Of a stretch of 31,999 nucleotides of DNA, positions 1-7,817 are shown one piece after another. The position numbers and the translations under genes were made by a program. The first letter of the stretch is position 1; each line of letters begins with the position of its first letter. Under the pieces are notes generated by a model, which was given only the letters and a program-made list of their open reading frames with translations, ran no database searches and had not been told where the DNA came from. Origin of the DNA: Gemmatimonadota bacterium (GTDB lineage Bacteria; GCA-2686955). The stretch covers positions 1 to 31,999 of the forward strand of contig NYZA01000199.1 in the NCBI GenBank assembly GCA_002686955.1. Reading direction: 5' to 3'.

Positions 1-1
1 G

Positions 2-1006
2 CTCGATACTTCGCTGGCGCTGCAGATGCGCGAGGCGGGGCGGGCGGTACTCGACGAGCTGGTCGAGCTGCGGGTCGCGACCGGCGAGCTGGCCCCGCGG
101 ACCCGCGACGTCGCAGCGATCGGCCGCAGCCACGGAGTACACGCCGAACCGATCACCCTGGGGCTGAAATTCGCCGGTTGGTACGCGGAGCTGGGGCGTG
201 GCATCGAGCGTTTCGAGAGGGAGCTGGAGGGGGTTGCCACCGGCAAGGTCTCGGGCGCGGTCGGCACCTTCGCCCATCTGCCCCCCGAGGTCGAGGAGAA
301 GGTGTGCGAGCGGCTCGGCCTCACGCCGGAGCCGATCTCGACGCAGGTGATCGCGCGAGATCGCCACGCCGGCTACCTCGGCGCGCTGGCGATCCTCGGC
401 TCGAGCATGGACCGTTTCGCCACCGAGATTCGCCACCTGGCGCGCACCGAGGTGGGTGAGGCGGAGGAGCCTTTCGGCAAGAAGCAGAAAGGATCTTCGG
501 CCATGCCGCACAAGCGGAATCCGATCGTCTCGGAGCGGATCAGCGGCATGGCGAGGCTGCTGCGTGGCTACAGCGTCGCGGGGCTCGAGAACATCCCGCT
601 CTGGCATGAGCGAGACATCAGCCATTCCTCGGTCGAGCGGGTGATCCTTCCCGATTCGACCGGGTTGGTGCACTACATGGCCCGCCGGCTCCGCAATGTC
701 GTGGAGAATCTGCGCATCTTCCCGGAGAACGCGGCGCGAAATCTGGGGCTTTCGGCGGGGCTGATCGCTTCGCAGGCTTTTCTGCTGGAGCTGGTCGAGC
801 GGGGGCTGACCAGAGAAGAGGCGTACGAGCTGGTGCAATCGATCGCCATGGCGGCGCGTGAGGCCGGGCGCCCCTTCCTGGATCAGGCGCTCGAATCGAC
901 CGAGCTGGCGAAAGAGTTGAGTCCCGACGAGATTCGCGAGCTAGCATCGCCCGACCGCCACTTCCGCCATGTGGCGACGATTTTCGAGAGGGTGGGGCTC
1001 GGCTGA
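2..1006 (+). CDS. purB: Adenylosuccinate lyase, 5'-truncated by window edge
   Basis: PurB splits SAICAR to AICAR and adenylosuccinate to AMP, each time releasing fumarate, in cytosolic purine synthesis. The frame is open from base 2 and reads LDTSLALQMREAG before the first internal ATG at 26, so the true start lies upstream of the window. About 334 residues are visible, against roughly 430-475 for the family, so about 100 N-terminal residues are missing. The fumarase/aspartase superfamily signature loop GSSAMPHKRNP, which carries the catalytic serine, is encoded at about 491-523. The HERDISHSSVER segment that follows is also typical of PurB. The stop at 1004-1006 lies 28 bases before purC, consistent with one transcript. 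Confidence 0.97.
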   Translation, partial: LDTSLALQMREAGRAVLDELVELRVATGELAPRTRDVAAIGRSHGVHAEPITLGLKFAGWYAELGRGIERFERELEGVATGKVSGAVGTFAHLPPEVEEKVCERLGLTPEPISTQVIARDRHAGYLGALAILGSSMDRFATEIRHLARTEVGEAEEPFGKKQKGSSAMPHKRNPIVSERISGMARLLRGYSVAGLENIPLWHERDISHSSVERVILPDSTGLVHYMARRLRNVVENLRIFPENAARNLGLSAGLIASQAFLLELVERGLTREEAYELVQSIAMAAREAGRPFLDQALESTELAKELSPDEIRELASPDRHFRHVATIFERVGLG

Positions 1007-1034
1007 TGAGAACCGAACCAGGAGACCGGAAGAT

Positions 1035-1745
1035 ATGACCCGTGGCGACCAGCTCTATGAGGGCAAAGCGAAACGGATCTTCGCGACCGACGATCCGCAT
1101 GTAGTGATCCACGAGTACAAGGACGACGCGACCGCCTTCAACGCCCAGAAGCGGGGCACGATCGCGGGCAAGGGTGAGATCAACGCGGCCACGACGGCCC
1201 ATCTGATGCGCTATCTCGAATCGCACGGGATCGTCACCCATCTGATTGACCATCCGACGCCGCGCGAGCTGGTGACCCACAAGGTCGAGATCGTAATGGT
1301 CGAGGTGATCGTGCGGAACCTGACGGCAGGCTCGATGGCGAAGCGGCTGGGGCTCGCCGAGGGGCTCGAGATTCCGATTCCGATCGTCGAGTACAGCCTG
1401 AAATCGGATGAGCTGGGTGATCCGCTGATGAATGCTCAGCATGCACTCTTCATGGGGCTCGCCACGCGCGACGAGCTCGATCTGATCGAGTCGACCAGCC
1501 GGACCATCAACGAGCTGCTCCGGGCGTATCTGCTCGAGCGGGGCCTGATTCTCGTCGATTTCAAGCTGGAATTCGGACGCGATCGCGAGGGGAAGATCGT
1601 TCTCGCCGACGAGATCAGTCCCGATACCTGCCGCTTCTGGGATCGGGAGACCCGCAAGAAGCTCGACAAGGACCGTTTTCGTCACGACCTGGGCGATGTG
1701 GCCGAGGCCTATCACGAGGTGCACCGCAGGATCTTGGGCAGCTAG
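1035..1745 (+). CDS. purC: Phosphoribosylaminoimidazole-succinocarboxamide synthase (SAICAR synthetase)
   Basis: PurC uses ATP to join CAIR and aspartate into SAICAR, the substrate of the PurB encoded just upstream. The 236-residue length is normal. The N-terminal YEGKAKRIF nucleotide-binding strand, the EYKDDATAFN segment and the DFKLEFG motif are all present. The same frame is open from 969, but ATG 1035 is chosen because an AGGAG ribosome site lies at 1020-1024 and because the family begins immediately before YEGKAK. The TAG stop at 1743-1745 is directly followed by the GTG of purL with no gap, so the two are probably translated together. Confidence 0.97.
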   Translation: MTRGDQLYEGKAKRIFATDDPHVVIHEYKDDATAFNAQKRGTIAGKGEINAATTAHLMRYLESHGIVTHLIDHPTPRELVTHKVEIVMVEVIVRNLTAGSMAKRLGLAEGLEIPIPIVEYSLKSDELGDPLMNAQHALFMGLATRDELDLIESTSRTINELLRAYLLERGLILVDFKLEFGRDREGKIVLADEISPDTCRFWDRETRKKLDKDRFRHDLGDVAEAYHEVHRRILGS

Positions 1746-4133
1746 GTGGACGCGCTCCCGATCTCGTCCTTCGACGGAGACGACGCGGGGCTGGACCGGC
1801 TCCTGGCGGAGCACGCGCTGGTGTTGAGCGCGGAAGAAGCGCGCAAGGTGCGCGGGCTCTTGGGGCGGGATCCCACGCTCGTGGAGATGCACATTTTCAA
1901 CACGATGTGGAGCGAGCACTGTTCGTACAAATCCTCGCGCGCGATACTGAAGGAGCTGCTGCCGACGGAAGGGCCGCGGGTGGTGCTCGGGCCGATCGAG
2001 GATGCCGGCATCGTGCGGATCGCCGAGCACGCGGGGAAGAGCTGGTGCCTGGTCGTAGGACATGAGAGCCACAACCACCCCTCGCAGGTGGTTCCCTACG
2101 AAGGGGCCGCGACCGGGGTCGGGGGAATCCTGAGGGACCTCTACTGCATGGGGGCTGACGTTTTCGGCCTGCTCGACCCGCTCCGCTTCGGCGATCCGGA
2201 GGGAGAGCAGGGGGGACGGGTGCGAGAGATCGCTCGGGGCGTCGTGGACGGGATATGGGGCTATGCGAACGCCGTCGGTGTTCCGAATCTAGGTGGTGAC
2301 ACCGTTTTTCACCCTTCGTTCGATGACAACTGCCTGGTCAATGTGGTCGCATTCGGCATCGTGGAGGAATCGCGGGTCGTTCGCAGCCGGGTCCCGGCCG
2401 AGGCACGCGATGCCAACTATGTCTTCATCTTGGTCGGCAAGCCCACCGACGATTCCGGATTCGGTGGAGCTACTTTTGCGTCGGTAGATCTCGATGAGGA
2501 CGATGTCGAAGCGAACCGCGGAGCCGTGCAGGCGCCCGATCCCTTTCTGAAGCGGGTTCTGGCCGTAGCTTGCCGCGATCTGCTCGATCTGCTCGACGGC
2601 GCAGGTGTGTCTTTCGGCTTCAAGGACCTGGGCGCCGGAGGGATCGCCTGCGTCACGAGCGAGCTGGCGCAAGCCGGTGGGGTGGGGGCCGAGATCGATC
2701 TGGGAAAAGTGCCGGTGTCGCTGCCGACTCTGCCGGCCGAAGTGATCGCCTGCTCGGAGACGCAGGAGCGTTTCTGTCTCGCGGTGCCCGAGGACTGGTC
2801 GGCGCGGGTGCTCGAGATCTTCAACGATCGTTATGAGCTGTCGCGTGTTTCGGAGGGCGCGTGCGCGGCCGTGATCGGACGGGTTCGTCGTGACGGCCGA
2901 TATGTTCTTCGCTTGGGAGAGCAACCGGTTTGCGATGCCGATGTGGATGCGATCACCCAGGGGATTCGGCACGATCGGCCGCGCAAGGCGAGGCAGCGAC
3001 CGGCTCCGGGGCCGGCCGCGGGGCCGGTTAGGGAGGCCTTCGACCTGGGTGAAGGGTTGGACGCATTGGTCGGCTCGCTCGCGTGCGGCTCTCGCGCGGC
3101 GATCTACCGCCACTACGACACCGAGGTGCAGGGGAATACGATGGTGCGACCGGGAGAGGCCGACGCATGTGTCGTGACCCCGGTGCCCGGCGCTCCTTTC
3201 GCGATCGCGGTCTCGGCCGACGGGGATCCGGCGGTGGGGCTGCTCGACCCATGGGCCGCCGGCGCCTTCGCGGTCGAAGAGGCGGTGCGCAATGTCGCGG
3301 CTGTTGGCGGGCGTCCGCTCTGCATCACCGACTGCCTCAACTACGGCAATCCAGAGCTGCCCGAGGTGATGGAGGAGTTCCGCGAGGGGGTGCGGGGGAT
3401 CGCCGATGCCTGCCGGGCGCTCGGTGTGGTCGACGATGATCCCGCGGTGGACGGAACGCCGATTCCTGTCATCAGCGGAAATGTGTCGTTCTACAACCAA
3501 TCCGCCGCCGGCCGATCGGTGGCACCCTCTCCGATCGTGTCTTGCGCGGGTTGGCTTCCGGATGCGTGGCGTGTAACAACGCAGATCCTTGAGAGGCCCG
3601 GCGACGCATTGGTGCTGGTGGGCATGCGTCGCTCCGAGGTTGGGGGGGCGGAAATAAGTCATCGCTTCCCAAAGATCGAAACCGGTGCTCCGCGTCCGGT
3701 CGATTTCGATGCCGCCCGCTCGGAGATTCGCGGAGTGTTGCGGGTTCTGGAACGGGGGTTGGCGCGGGCATGTCACGATATCTCCGGAGGGGGGATCGCG
3801 CTTGCGATCTGCGAAATGACGTTCGGCGCGTTGGCCGCGACCCCGGATTTCGGAGTGTCGCTCGATCTGGACGAGACCAGCGACGATTCGGACTGCGATG
3901 CGGTGGGGCGCTTCTTTGGAGAGATGCCCGGCTTTGTGTTGGAAGTCGATCCTGAGATGGTCGATGACGTGCTGTCGGTTTTGCGGAGCGAGGGGGCGTG
4001 GGCGCGTTCGGTCGGGAGGACGACATGCGATGGCTCGTTCACGGTGCGGGGGCGGGGGCGTCGCGCACTCGACCGCTCGATGTTGGCTCTTGCACGCAGT
4101 TGGCGAGGCGCGTTGGATGCGGTTCTGGCATGA
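1746..4133 (+). CDS. purL: Phosphoribosylformylglycinamidine synthase, synthetase subunit
   Basis: PurL is the ATP-dependent subunit that converts FGAR to FGAM with ammonia delivered from PurQ. At 795 residues it is the small, stand-alone PurL type, with no fused PurS-like or glutaminase domain, so it should need separate PurS and PurQ partners. Family hallmarks include the TMWSEHCSYKSS segment (His58), VGHESHNHPSQ (about 105-113), the glycine-rich YEGAATGVGG loop and NLGGDTVFHPSF. The second half repeats the ATP-grasp-like pseudo-symmetry, with the NYGNPELPEVM and ISGNVSFYNQ segments. The start is GTG, immediately after the purC stop. The stop overlaps the mobB start in an ATGA. Confidence 0.97.
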   Translation: MDALPISSFDGDDAGLDRLLAEHALVLSAEEARKVRGLLGRDPTLVEMHIFNTMWSEHCSYKSSRAILKELLPTEGPRVVLGPIEDAGIVRIAEHAGKSWCLVVGHESHNHPSQVVPYEGAATGVGGILRDLYCMGADVFGLLDPLRFGDPEGEQGGRVREIARGVVDGIWGYANAVGVPNLGGDTVFHPSFDDNCLVNVVAFGIVEESRVVRSRVPAEARDANYVFILVGKPTDDSGFGGATFASVDLDEDDVEANRGAVQAPDPFLKRVLAVACRDLLDLLDGAGVSFGFKDLGAGGIACVTSELAQAGGVGAEIDLGKVPVSLPTLPAEVIACSETQERFCLAVPEDWSARVLEIFNDRYELSRVSEGACAAVIGRVRRDGRYVLRLGEQPVCDADVDAITQGIRHDRPRKARQRPAPGPAAGPVREAFDLGEGLDALVGSLACGSRAAIYRHYDTEVQGNTMVRPGEADACVVTPVPGAPFAIAVSADGDPAVGLLDPWAAGAFAVEEAVRNVAAVGGRPLCITDCLNYGNPELPEVMEEFREGVRGIADACRALGVVDDDPAVDGTPIPVISGNVSFYNQSAAGRSVAPSPIVSCAGWLPDAWRVTTQILERPGDALVLVGMRRSEVGGAEISHRFPKIETGAPRPVDFDAARSEIRGVLRVLERGLARACHDISGGGIALAICEMTFGALAATPDFGVSLDLDETSDDSDCDAVGRFFGEMPGFVLEVDPEMVDDVLSVLRSEGAWARSVGRTTCDGSFTVRGRGRRALDRSMLALARSWRGALDAVLA

Positions 4134-4630
4134 GTGTCGTTGTTTCGGTCGTCGGCTCCAGCGGATCGGGAAAGACGACGCTTCTCGAAGGCTTGATCCC
4201 CTGGCTGATCGGGCGAGGGTGGAGGGTCGCGGTCCTGAAGCACGATGCGCATCGCTTTCAGATCGATCGCGAGGGGAAAGACACGGCACGCCTTTTCGAT
4301 GCCGGTGCGCGACAGGTGGCGATCGCCGGTCAGGGCGAGATCGCGCTGCGGGAGCGGGTGGAAGGGCGGAGCGAGCCGGAGGAGTTGGTGCGGCGGCTCT
4401 TTCACGATATCGATCTGGTGCTGACCGAGGGGTACAAGACCGGCGGATGGCCGAAGATCGAGGTGGTTCGCGGGGCGCATGGCGGAGATCCTGGATGTCT
4501 GGACGATCCGACATTGCGGGCGGTCGTGAGCGACTTGGATCGGCGATGGCCGGTGCCGGCCTTCGAGCTGGGCGATGTGGAGTCGGTCGGGGAGTGGATA
4601 GAGAGCGAGTTCCTTGGATCGGCGGCATGA
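4130..4630 (+). CDS. mobB: MobB-like molybdopterin-guanine dinucleotide biosynthesis GTPase
   Basis: MobB family proteins bind GTP and assist MobA in attaching GMP to molybdopterin. The 166-residue protein begins with a beta-strand and the Walker A loop GSSGSGKT (residues 9-16). It continues with the family's VLKHDAH segment, where MobB proteins bind the nucleotide/cofactor, and has LTEGYKTGGWPKIEV, the MobB signature near residue 100. ATG 4130 is chosen over upstream in-frame starts because it gives a clean Walker A N-terminus and forms an ATGA overlap with the purL stop. Its place between purL and purQ is unusual. MobA or other Mo-cofactor genes are not visible here, so its substrate is inferred from family membership. 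Confidence 0.88.
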   Translation: MSVVVSVVGSSGSGKTTLLEGLIPWLIGRGWRVAVLKHDAHRFQIDREGKDTARLFDAGARQVAIAGQGEIALRERVEGRSEPEELVRRLFHDIDLVLTEGYKTGGWPKIEVVRGAHGGDPGCLDDPTLRAVVSDLDRRWPVPAFELGDVESVGEWIESEFLGSAA

Positions 4631-4649
4631 GCGAGATGGAGATCGACTG

Positions 4650-5465
4650 ATGGAAGCCACGGTCGCGGTGCTGCGGCTGCCTGGAGTGAACTGCGAGATC
4701 GAGACGGCGCGGGCCTGCGCGGTGGCCGGTCTGCGCCCCGAGATCGTGCGCTGGAACGACGCTGAGGCGAAGCTCGAGAGCTTCGATGCATTCGTTCTGC
4801 CCGGCGGCTTCTCATTTCAGGATCGAGTGCGTGCGGGAGTGGTTGCGGCGAACGAGCCGGTACTCGAGATCGTGGTCGAGCAGGCGGAGGCGGGAAAGCC
4901 GGTGCTCGGAATCTGCAACGGGGCGCAGGTGTTGGTGGAGTGCGGCCTGGTGCCTGGAATGGTGCCCGGTGCGGTCGAAGTGGCGCTGGCTCCGAACGCG
5001 GAGCCGGGGTACGAATGCCGATGGGTCTTCTCGGCGCCGAGCCCGATCGGTGCGTCGCCTTTTGTGCGGGGATTGGCGCGAGAGGGGCCGATTCCGATGC
5101 CGGTGGCTCATGCCGAGGGGCGATTCGTTTCGGGGGATGCGTCGCTTTTCACAGCGTTGCATCATGCGGGACAGCTCGCCTTTCGATATGTGTCGCATGA
5201 TGGCGAGGCGACTGGAGATCACAACCCGAACGGGGCCGAGCTCGACACGGCGGGCATGGTGAACTGCAGCGGAAATGTGTTGGCGTTGATGCCGCATCCC
5301 GAGCGATCGGCGTGGCTGCGTCAGGTTCCGACCTGGTTGCCGGGATCGTGGGGGCGCAAGCGGCGGGAGGCGGCGGGCAGGCCGGAGCTTCTCGATGCGC
5401 CCGGGCCGGGCATGGCGGTCTTTCGCGCGCTGGCGCGGGCGGCGATGGAGAGGAGAGAGGGATGA
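4650..5465 (+). CDS. purQ: Phosphoribosylformylglycinamidine synthase, glutaminase subunit
   Basis: PurQ hydrolyses glutamine and channels ammonia to PurL. The class I glutamine amidotransferase triad is visible: Cys89 in LGICNGAQVL, and His216 and Glu218 in MPHPERSAW. The protein has 271 residues, longer than the roughly 225 of Bacillus-type PurQ. The usual GGFSYGDYLRAG loop reads GGFSFQDRVRAG, and RQVP follows the His/Glu motif, so this is a variant PurQ clade. ATG 4650 lies 19 bases after mobB; in-frame upstream codons add nothing conserved. The stop overlaps the next gene's ATG (ATGA at 5462-5465). The variant loop may matter for docking to the unusual PurS-like neighbour, which is inference. 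Confidence 0.95.
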   Translation: MEATVAVLRLPGVNCEIETARACAVAGLRPEIVRWNDAEAKLESFDAFVLPGGFSFQDRVRAGVVAANEPVLEIVVEQAEAGKPVLGICNGAQVLVECGLVPGMVPGAVEVALAPNAEPGYECRWVFSAPSPIGASPFVRGLAREGPIPMPVAHAEGRFVSGDASLFTALHHAGQLAFRYVSHDGEATGDHNPNGAELDTAGMVNCSGNVLALMPHPERSAWLRQVPTWLPGSWGRKRREAAGRPELLDAPGPGMAVFRALARAAMERREG

Positions 5466-6022
5466 GGCGGCTCTACCTCTTGGCGCGCTCGAAGATCCCC
5501 GATCTGGTGGCGCTGACGGCGCGGCAGGCGTTGCGGGGGCCCTTGGGGCTTCCGGTAAGAGAGGTGCATCGCGAGATTCTGTGGACGATCGGGCACGAGG
5601 CGCGCGCCGAGGGAGATGCCGCGCTGGTTGACCGGTTGCTTCATGCAACGACCTTGTTGGTGAACAGCGCGAGCTGGTCCTCGCGTTGGGGAGTCGAGAT
5701 TCCACCGCCCCTCCACGGCACGGGTCGAATGCGAGCGCTCCGGGTGGAGGTTCGCGAACGGGGGGGGAGCGCGGGCGCGCGTGCATTGAAGCGGTTGAGG
5801 GCCGCTTACGGTTTCGACGAGGTCATCTCTTTGGATCGCTCTCTGCTTTGGACCTTGCATCTTCCGGGCGAGATCGACGACGATGCGCTCGAGAAGATCA
5901 TCGAGCGGGCGGTGGTGACGAGAGGGAGAGCCGAAGGGTTGCTCGTGAACCCGCACTACCAGGAACATCGTGTTCTCGACGATCGATCGGCGCCCGGCGA
6001 GGCCCGGGTGGAGGCGCCATGA
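5462..6022 (+). CDS. Two-repeat PurS-like protein (candidate FGAM synthase bridging subunit)
   Basis: This 186-residue protein sits where the operon lacks purS. Residues about 90-172 resemble PurS: a strand (LRVEVRE), a helix ending LRAAYGFDEV, a strand (SLLWTLHL), a helix, then LLVNPHYQEHRV, like the PurS LLANPVIEDY ending. Residues about 2-76 repeat the plan: a strand (LYLLARS), a helix ending LRGPLGLPVREV, a strand (EILWTI), a helix, then LLVNSASWSSRW. The two halves align at LR..G(L/F), (I/L)LWT and LLVN. PurS is normally about 80 residues and works as a dimer joining PurL and PurQ, so this looks like a single-chain dimer. The start is fixed by an ATGA overlap with purQ, and the end overlaps purF in the same way. 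The family call comes from reading by eye, not from a profile search. Confidence 0.72.
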   Translation: MRRLYLLARSKIPDLVALTARQALRGPLGLPVREVHREILWTIGHEARAEGDAALVDRLLHATTLLVNSASWSSRWGVEIPPPLHGTGRMRALRVEVRERGGSAGARALKRLRAAYGFDEVISLDRSLLWTLHLPGEIDDDALEKIIERAVVTRGRAEGLLVNPHYQEHRVLDDRSAPGEARVEAP

Positions 6023-7425
6023 TCGAATCCCATCACTGGAACGAGGAATGCGGTGTTTTCGGCATCGTGGGGCACCCGCGTGCCGCCGAGCTCACCTATC
6101 TTGGTCTCTACGCTTTGCAGCACCGAGGTCAGGAAGGGGCGGGAATCGCTACATTCGATGGGCAGCGCTATCACGAGCACAAGCGTTTGGGCCTGGTGAG
6201 CGACATATTCGATCCGGGTACCTTGGGTCGTCTGGAGGGAAGTAGCGCCGTCGGCCACACGCGCTATTCGACCACCGGATCGACCGTATTGCCGAACGTG
6301 CAGCCCTTGGTGGCGAATCTGCACCACCAGGCGGTTGCGCTCGCCCACAACGGAAATATCGTCGATGCGCGAATGGTGCGCGCGGGCCTCGAGGATGGCG
6401 GCGCGATCTTCCAGACCTCCATGGACTCCGAAGTCGTGCTTCATCTGATGGCGCGTTCGCGACACCGGGAGACCGAGCGACGATTGGCCGATGCGCTGGA
6501 TCGCATCCACGGCGCCCATTCGTTGGTGCTGCTCGCCGGAGACACTCTTTTCGCCGCGAAAGACCCGAAGGGGATCCGCCCGCTGTGCATCGGTGAGCTC
6601 GACAAGGGTGGGTGGATCGTGGCGAGCGAGAGCTGTGCGCTCGATATAGTCGATGCTGGTTTCGTTCGTGAGCTCGATCCGGGGGAGATCGTCGGTTTGG
6701 CTCCCGGCACATCACCGCGAACCGTGCGCCGCGCCCCGGAGGGGGAGCGGGCGGCCTGCATCTTCGAGGCGATCTACTTCACACGGCCCGATTCGATCCT
6801 CTTCGGGCGGACGACCGGAGCGGCGCGCGTGGCCTTGGGACGGCAGCTCGCGGTCGAAGCGCCGGCGCCCGGGGCCGATGTCGTGATCAGTGTTCCCGAT
6901 TCGTCGAACGCGGCCGCGCAGGGGTATTCACAGGAATCAGGAGTTCCCTTGGGCCACGGCCTGATCCGGAATCACTACGTTGGGCGTACCTTCATCAAGC
7001 CTTCGCAAGGTATTCGCGATCTCTCGGCGAGGATCAAATACAACCCGGTGCGAGATGTCGTGCGCGACCGTAGCGTGGTCGTCGTCGACGATTCGATCGT
7101 TCGCGGAACGACAGTGCGGAAGCTCGTGGCGATGGTGCGGTCGGCGGGGGCGCGCGAGGTTCATTTCCGTGTGTCGTCATCTCCGATCGTAGGCCCTTGT
7201 TACTACGGAATCGACACACCTGACGAGCGCGAGCTGATCGGTGCCCGGAATACGATCGATGAAATCGAGAAGATCGTCAGCGCCGATACGCTGCGCTACT
7301 TGTCGATCGAAGGAATGAAGAAGGCGGTCGGCAATGGATCGGGTTTTTGTACGGCCTGTTTCGACCGAGATTACCCCGTCCCGGTAGCCGAGCGGCTCGA
7401 CAAGGCGATTCTGGAGAAGAGCTAG
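6019..7425 (+). CDS. purF: Amidophosphoribosyltransferase
   Basis: PurF makes 5-phosphoribosylamine from PRPP and glutamine, the committed step of purine synthesis. Translation starts at ATG 6019 (ATGA overlap with the preceding gene) and gives 468 residues. The N-terminus MIESHHWNEE precedes CGVFGI, so Cys11 would become the N-terminal nucleophile after propeptide cleavage. Four cysteines match the Bacillus-type [4Fe-4S] ligands: Cys247 (RAACIFE), Cys394 (VGPCYYG), and Cys444 and Cys447 (GFCTACF). The PRPP-binding loop reads VVVVDDSIVRGTT. This is therefore the propeptide-bearing, oxygen-sensitive iron-sulfur type, not the E. coli type. Its stop codon shares one base with the ferredoxin GTG. 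Confidence 0.97.
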   Translation: MIESHHWNEECGVFGIVGHPRAAELTYLGLYALQHRGQEGAGIATFDGQRYHEHKRLGLVSDIFDPGTLGRLEGSSAVGHTRYSTTGSTVLPNVQPLVANLHHQAVALAHNGNIVDARMVRAGLEDGGAIFQTSMDSEVVLHLMARSRHRETERRLADALDRIHGAHSLVLLAGDTLFAAKDPKGIRPLCIGELDKGGWIVASESCALDIVDAGFVRELDPGEIVGLAPGTSPRTVRRAPEGERAACIFEAIYFTRPDSILFGRTTGAARVALGRQLAVEAPAPGADVVISVPDSSNAAAQGYSQESGVPLGHGLIRNHYVGRTFIKPSQGIRDLSARIKYNPVRDVVRDRSVVVVDDSIVRGTTVRKLVAMVRSAGAREVHFRVSSSPIVGPCYYGIDTPDERELIGARNTIDEIEKIVSADTLRYLSIEGMKKAVGNGSGFCTACFDRDYPVPVAERLDKAILEKS

Positions 7426-7631
7426 TGTCACAGTCCGTCGCCACCGAGCTGAGGCCGATCGCAATCGATAGGACTCGCTGCGATCTATGCGGCGCATGTG
7501 CCGGCATGTGCGCTCCCGACTCGATCCGGATCGACCACGCGATGATCGAAGTGGACCAACATAGCTGCACTCTCTGTATGAAATGTGTTCCGACCTGTCC
7601 GGTGACGGCAATCTCCGGGGGCAAGGCGTGA
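7425..7631 (+). CDS. Two-cluster 4Fe-4S ferredoxin
   Basis: A 68-residue cytosolic electron carrier with two complete CxxCxxCxxxC motifs: Cys19/22/25/29 and Cys48/51/54/58. Each last cysteine is followed closely by a proline (CAP, CPV), typical of bacterial-type 2[4Fe-4S] ferredoxins. GTG 7425 is chosen: its first base is the last base of the purF TAG stop, and longer in-frame starts would only read through the purF 3' end. The next gene encodes a geranylgeranyl-reductase-like flavoprotein, so this ferredoxin is its likely electron donor, as in archaea. The ferredoxin stop lies 8 bases before the large palindrome. Confidence 0.93.
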   Translation: MSQSVATELRPIAIDRTRCDLCGACAGMCAPDSIRIDHAMIEVDQHSCTLCMKCVPTCPVTAISGGKA

Positions 7632-7638
7632 TTCCTAA

Positions 7639-7817
7639 GGGTCCGCGCAAGAAAAACTTGTCTTTTTGGTGCCCAGATGTGCCGCAGATCCGGTCGATCG
7701 GTGAGTTCCGAAACCGGAGGAATAGTCGGGCTATTTCGATGATTTCGGAACTCGCCGATCGGCCGGAGATGTGGTGCGGATGGGATGCCAAATGACAAGT
7801 TACTCTTGCGCGGACCC
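7639..7817. repeat. 179-bp imperfect palindrome, two inverted 75-bp units
   Basis: The left arm (7639-7713) and the reverse complement of the right arm (7743-7817) match at about 58 of 75 positions by eye, without gaps. Both begin GGGTCCGCGCAAGA and end with a near-identical block around CGATCGG-GAGTTCCGAAA. The central 29 bases contain a perfect small hairpin, AATAG-TCGGG-CTATT (7721-7735), centred on the same axis (7728). As RNA this would fold into a very long stem. It fills the ferredoxin-reductase gap, and its right arm contains the reductase start codon. A third copy of the 75-bp unit lies at 8995-9069. Confidence 0.93.

Noticed and set aside
2289-4628. 779-codon open frame on the minus strand opposite purL and mobB
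   Set aside because: It lies antisense to well-conserved genes, has an Arg/Pro/His-rich composition and no recognisable domain; it is a by-product of GC-rich codon use.
7639-7817. Palindrome as a CRISPR leader, tRNA or simple terminator
   Set aside because: There is no spacer array, no cloverleaf and no T-run; the arms are far longer than a terminator stem.
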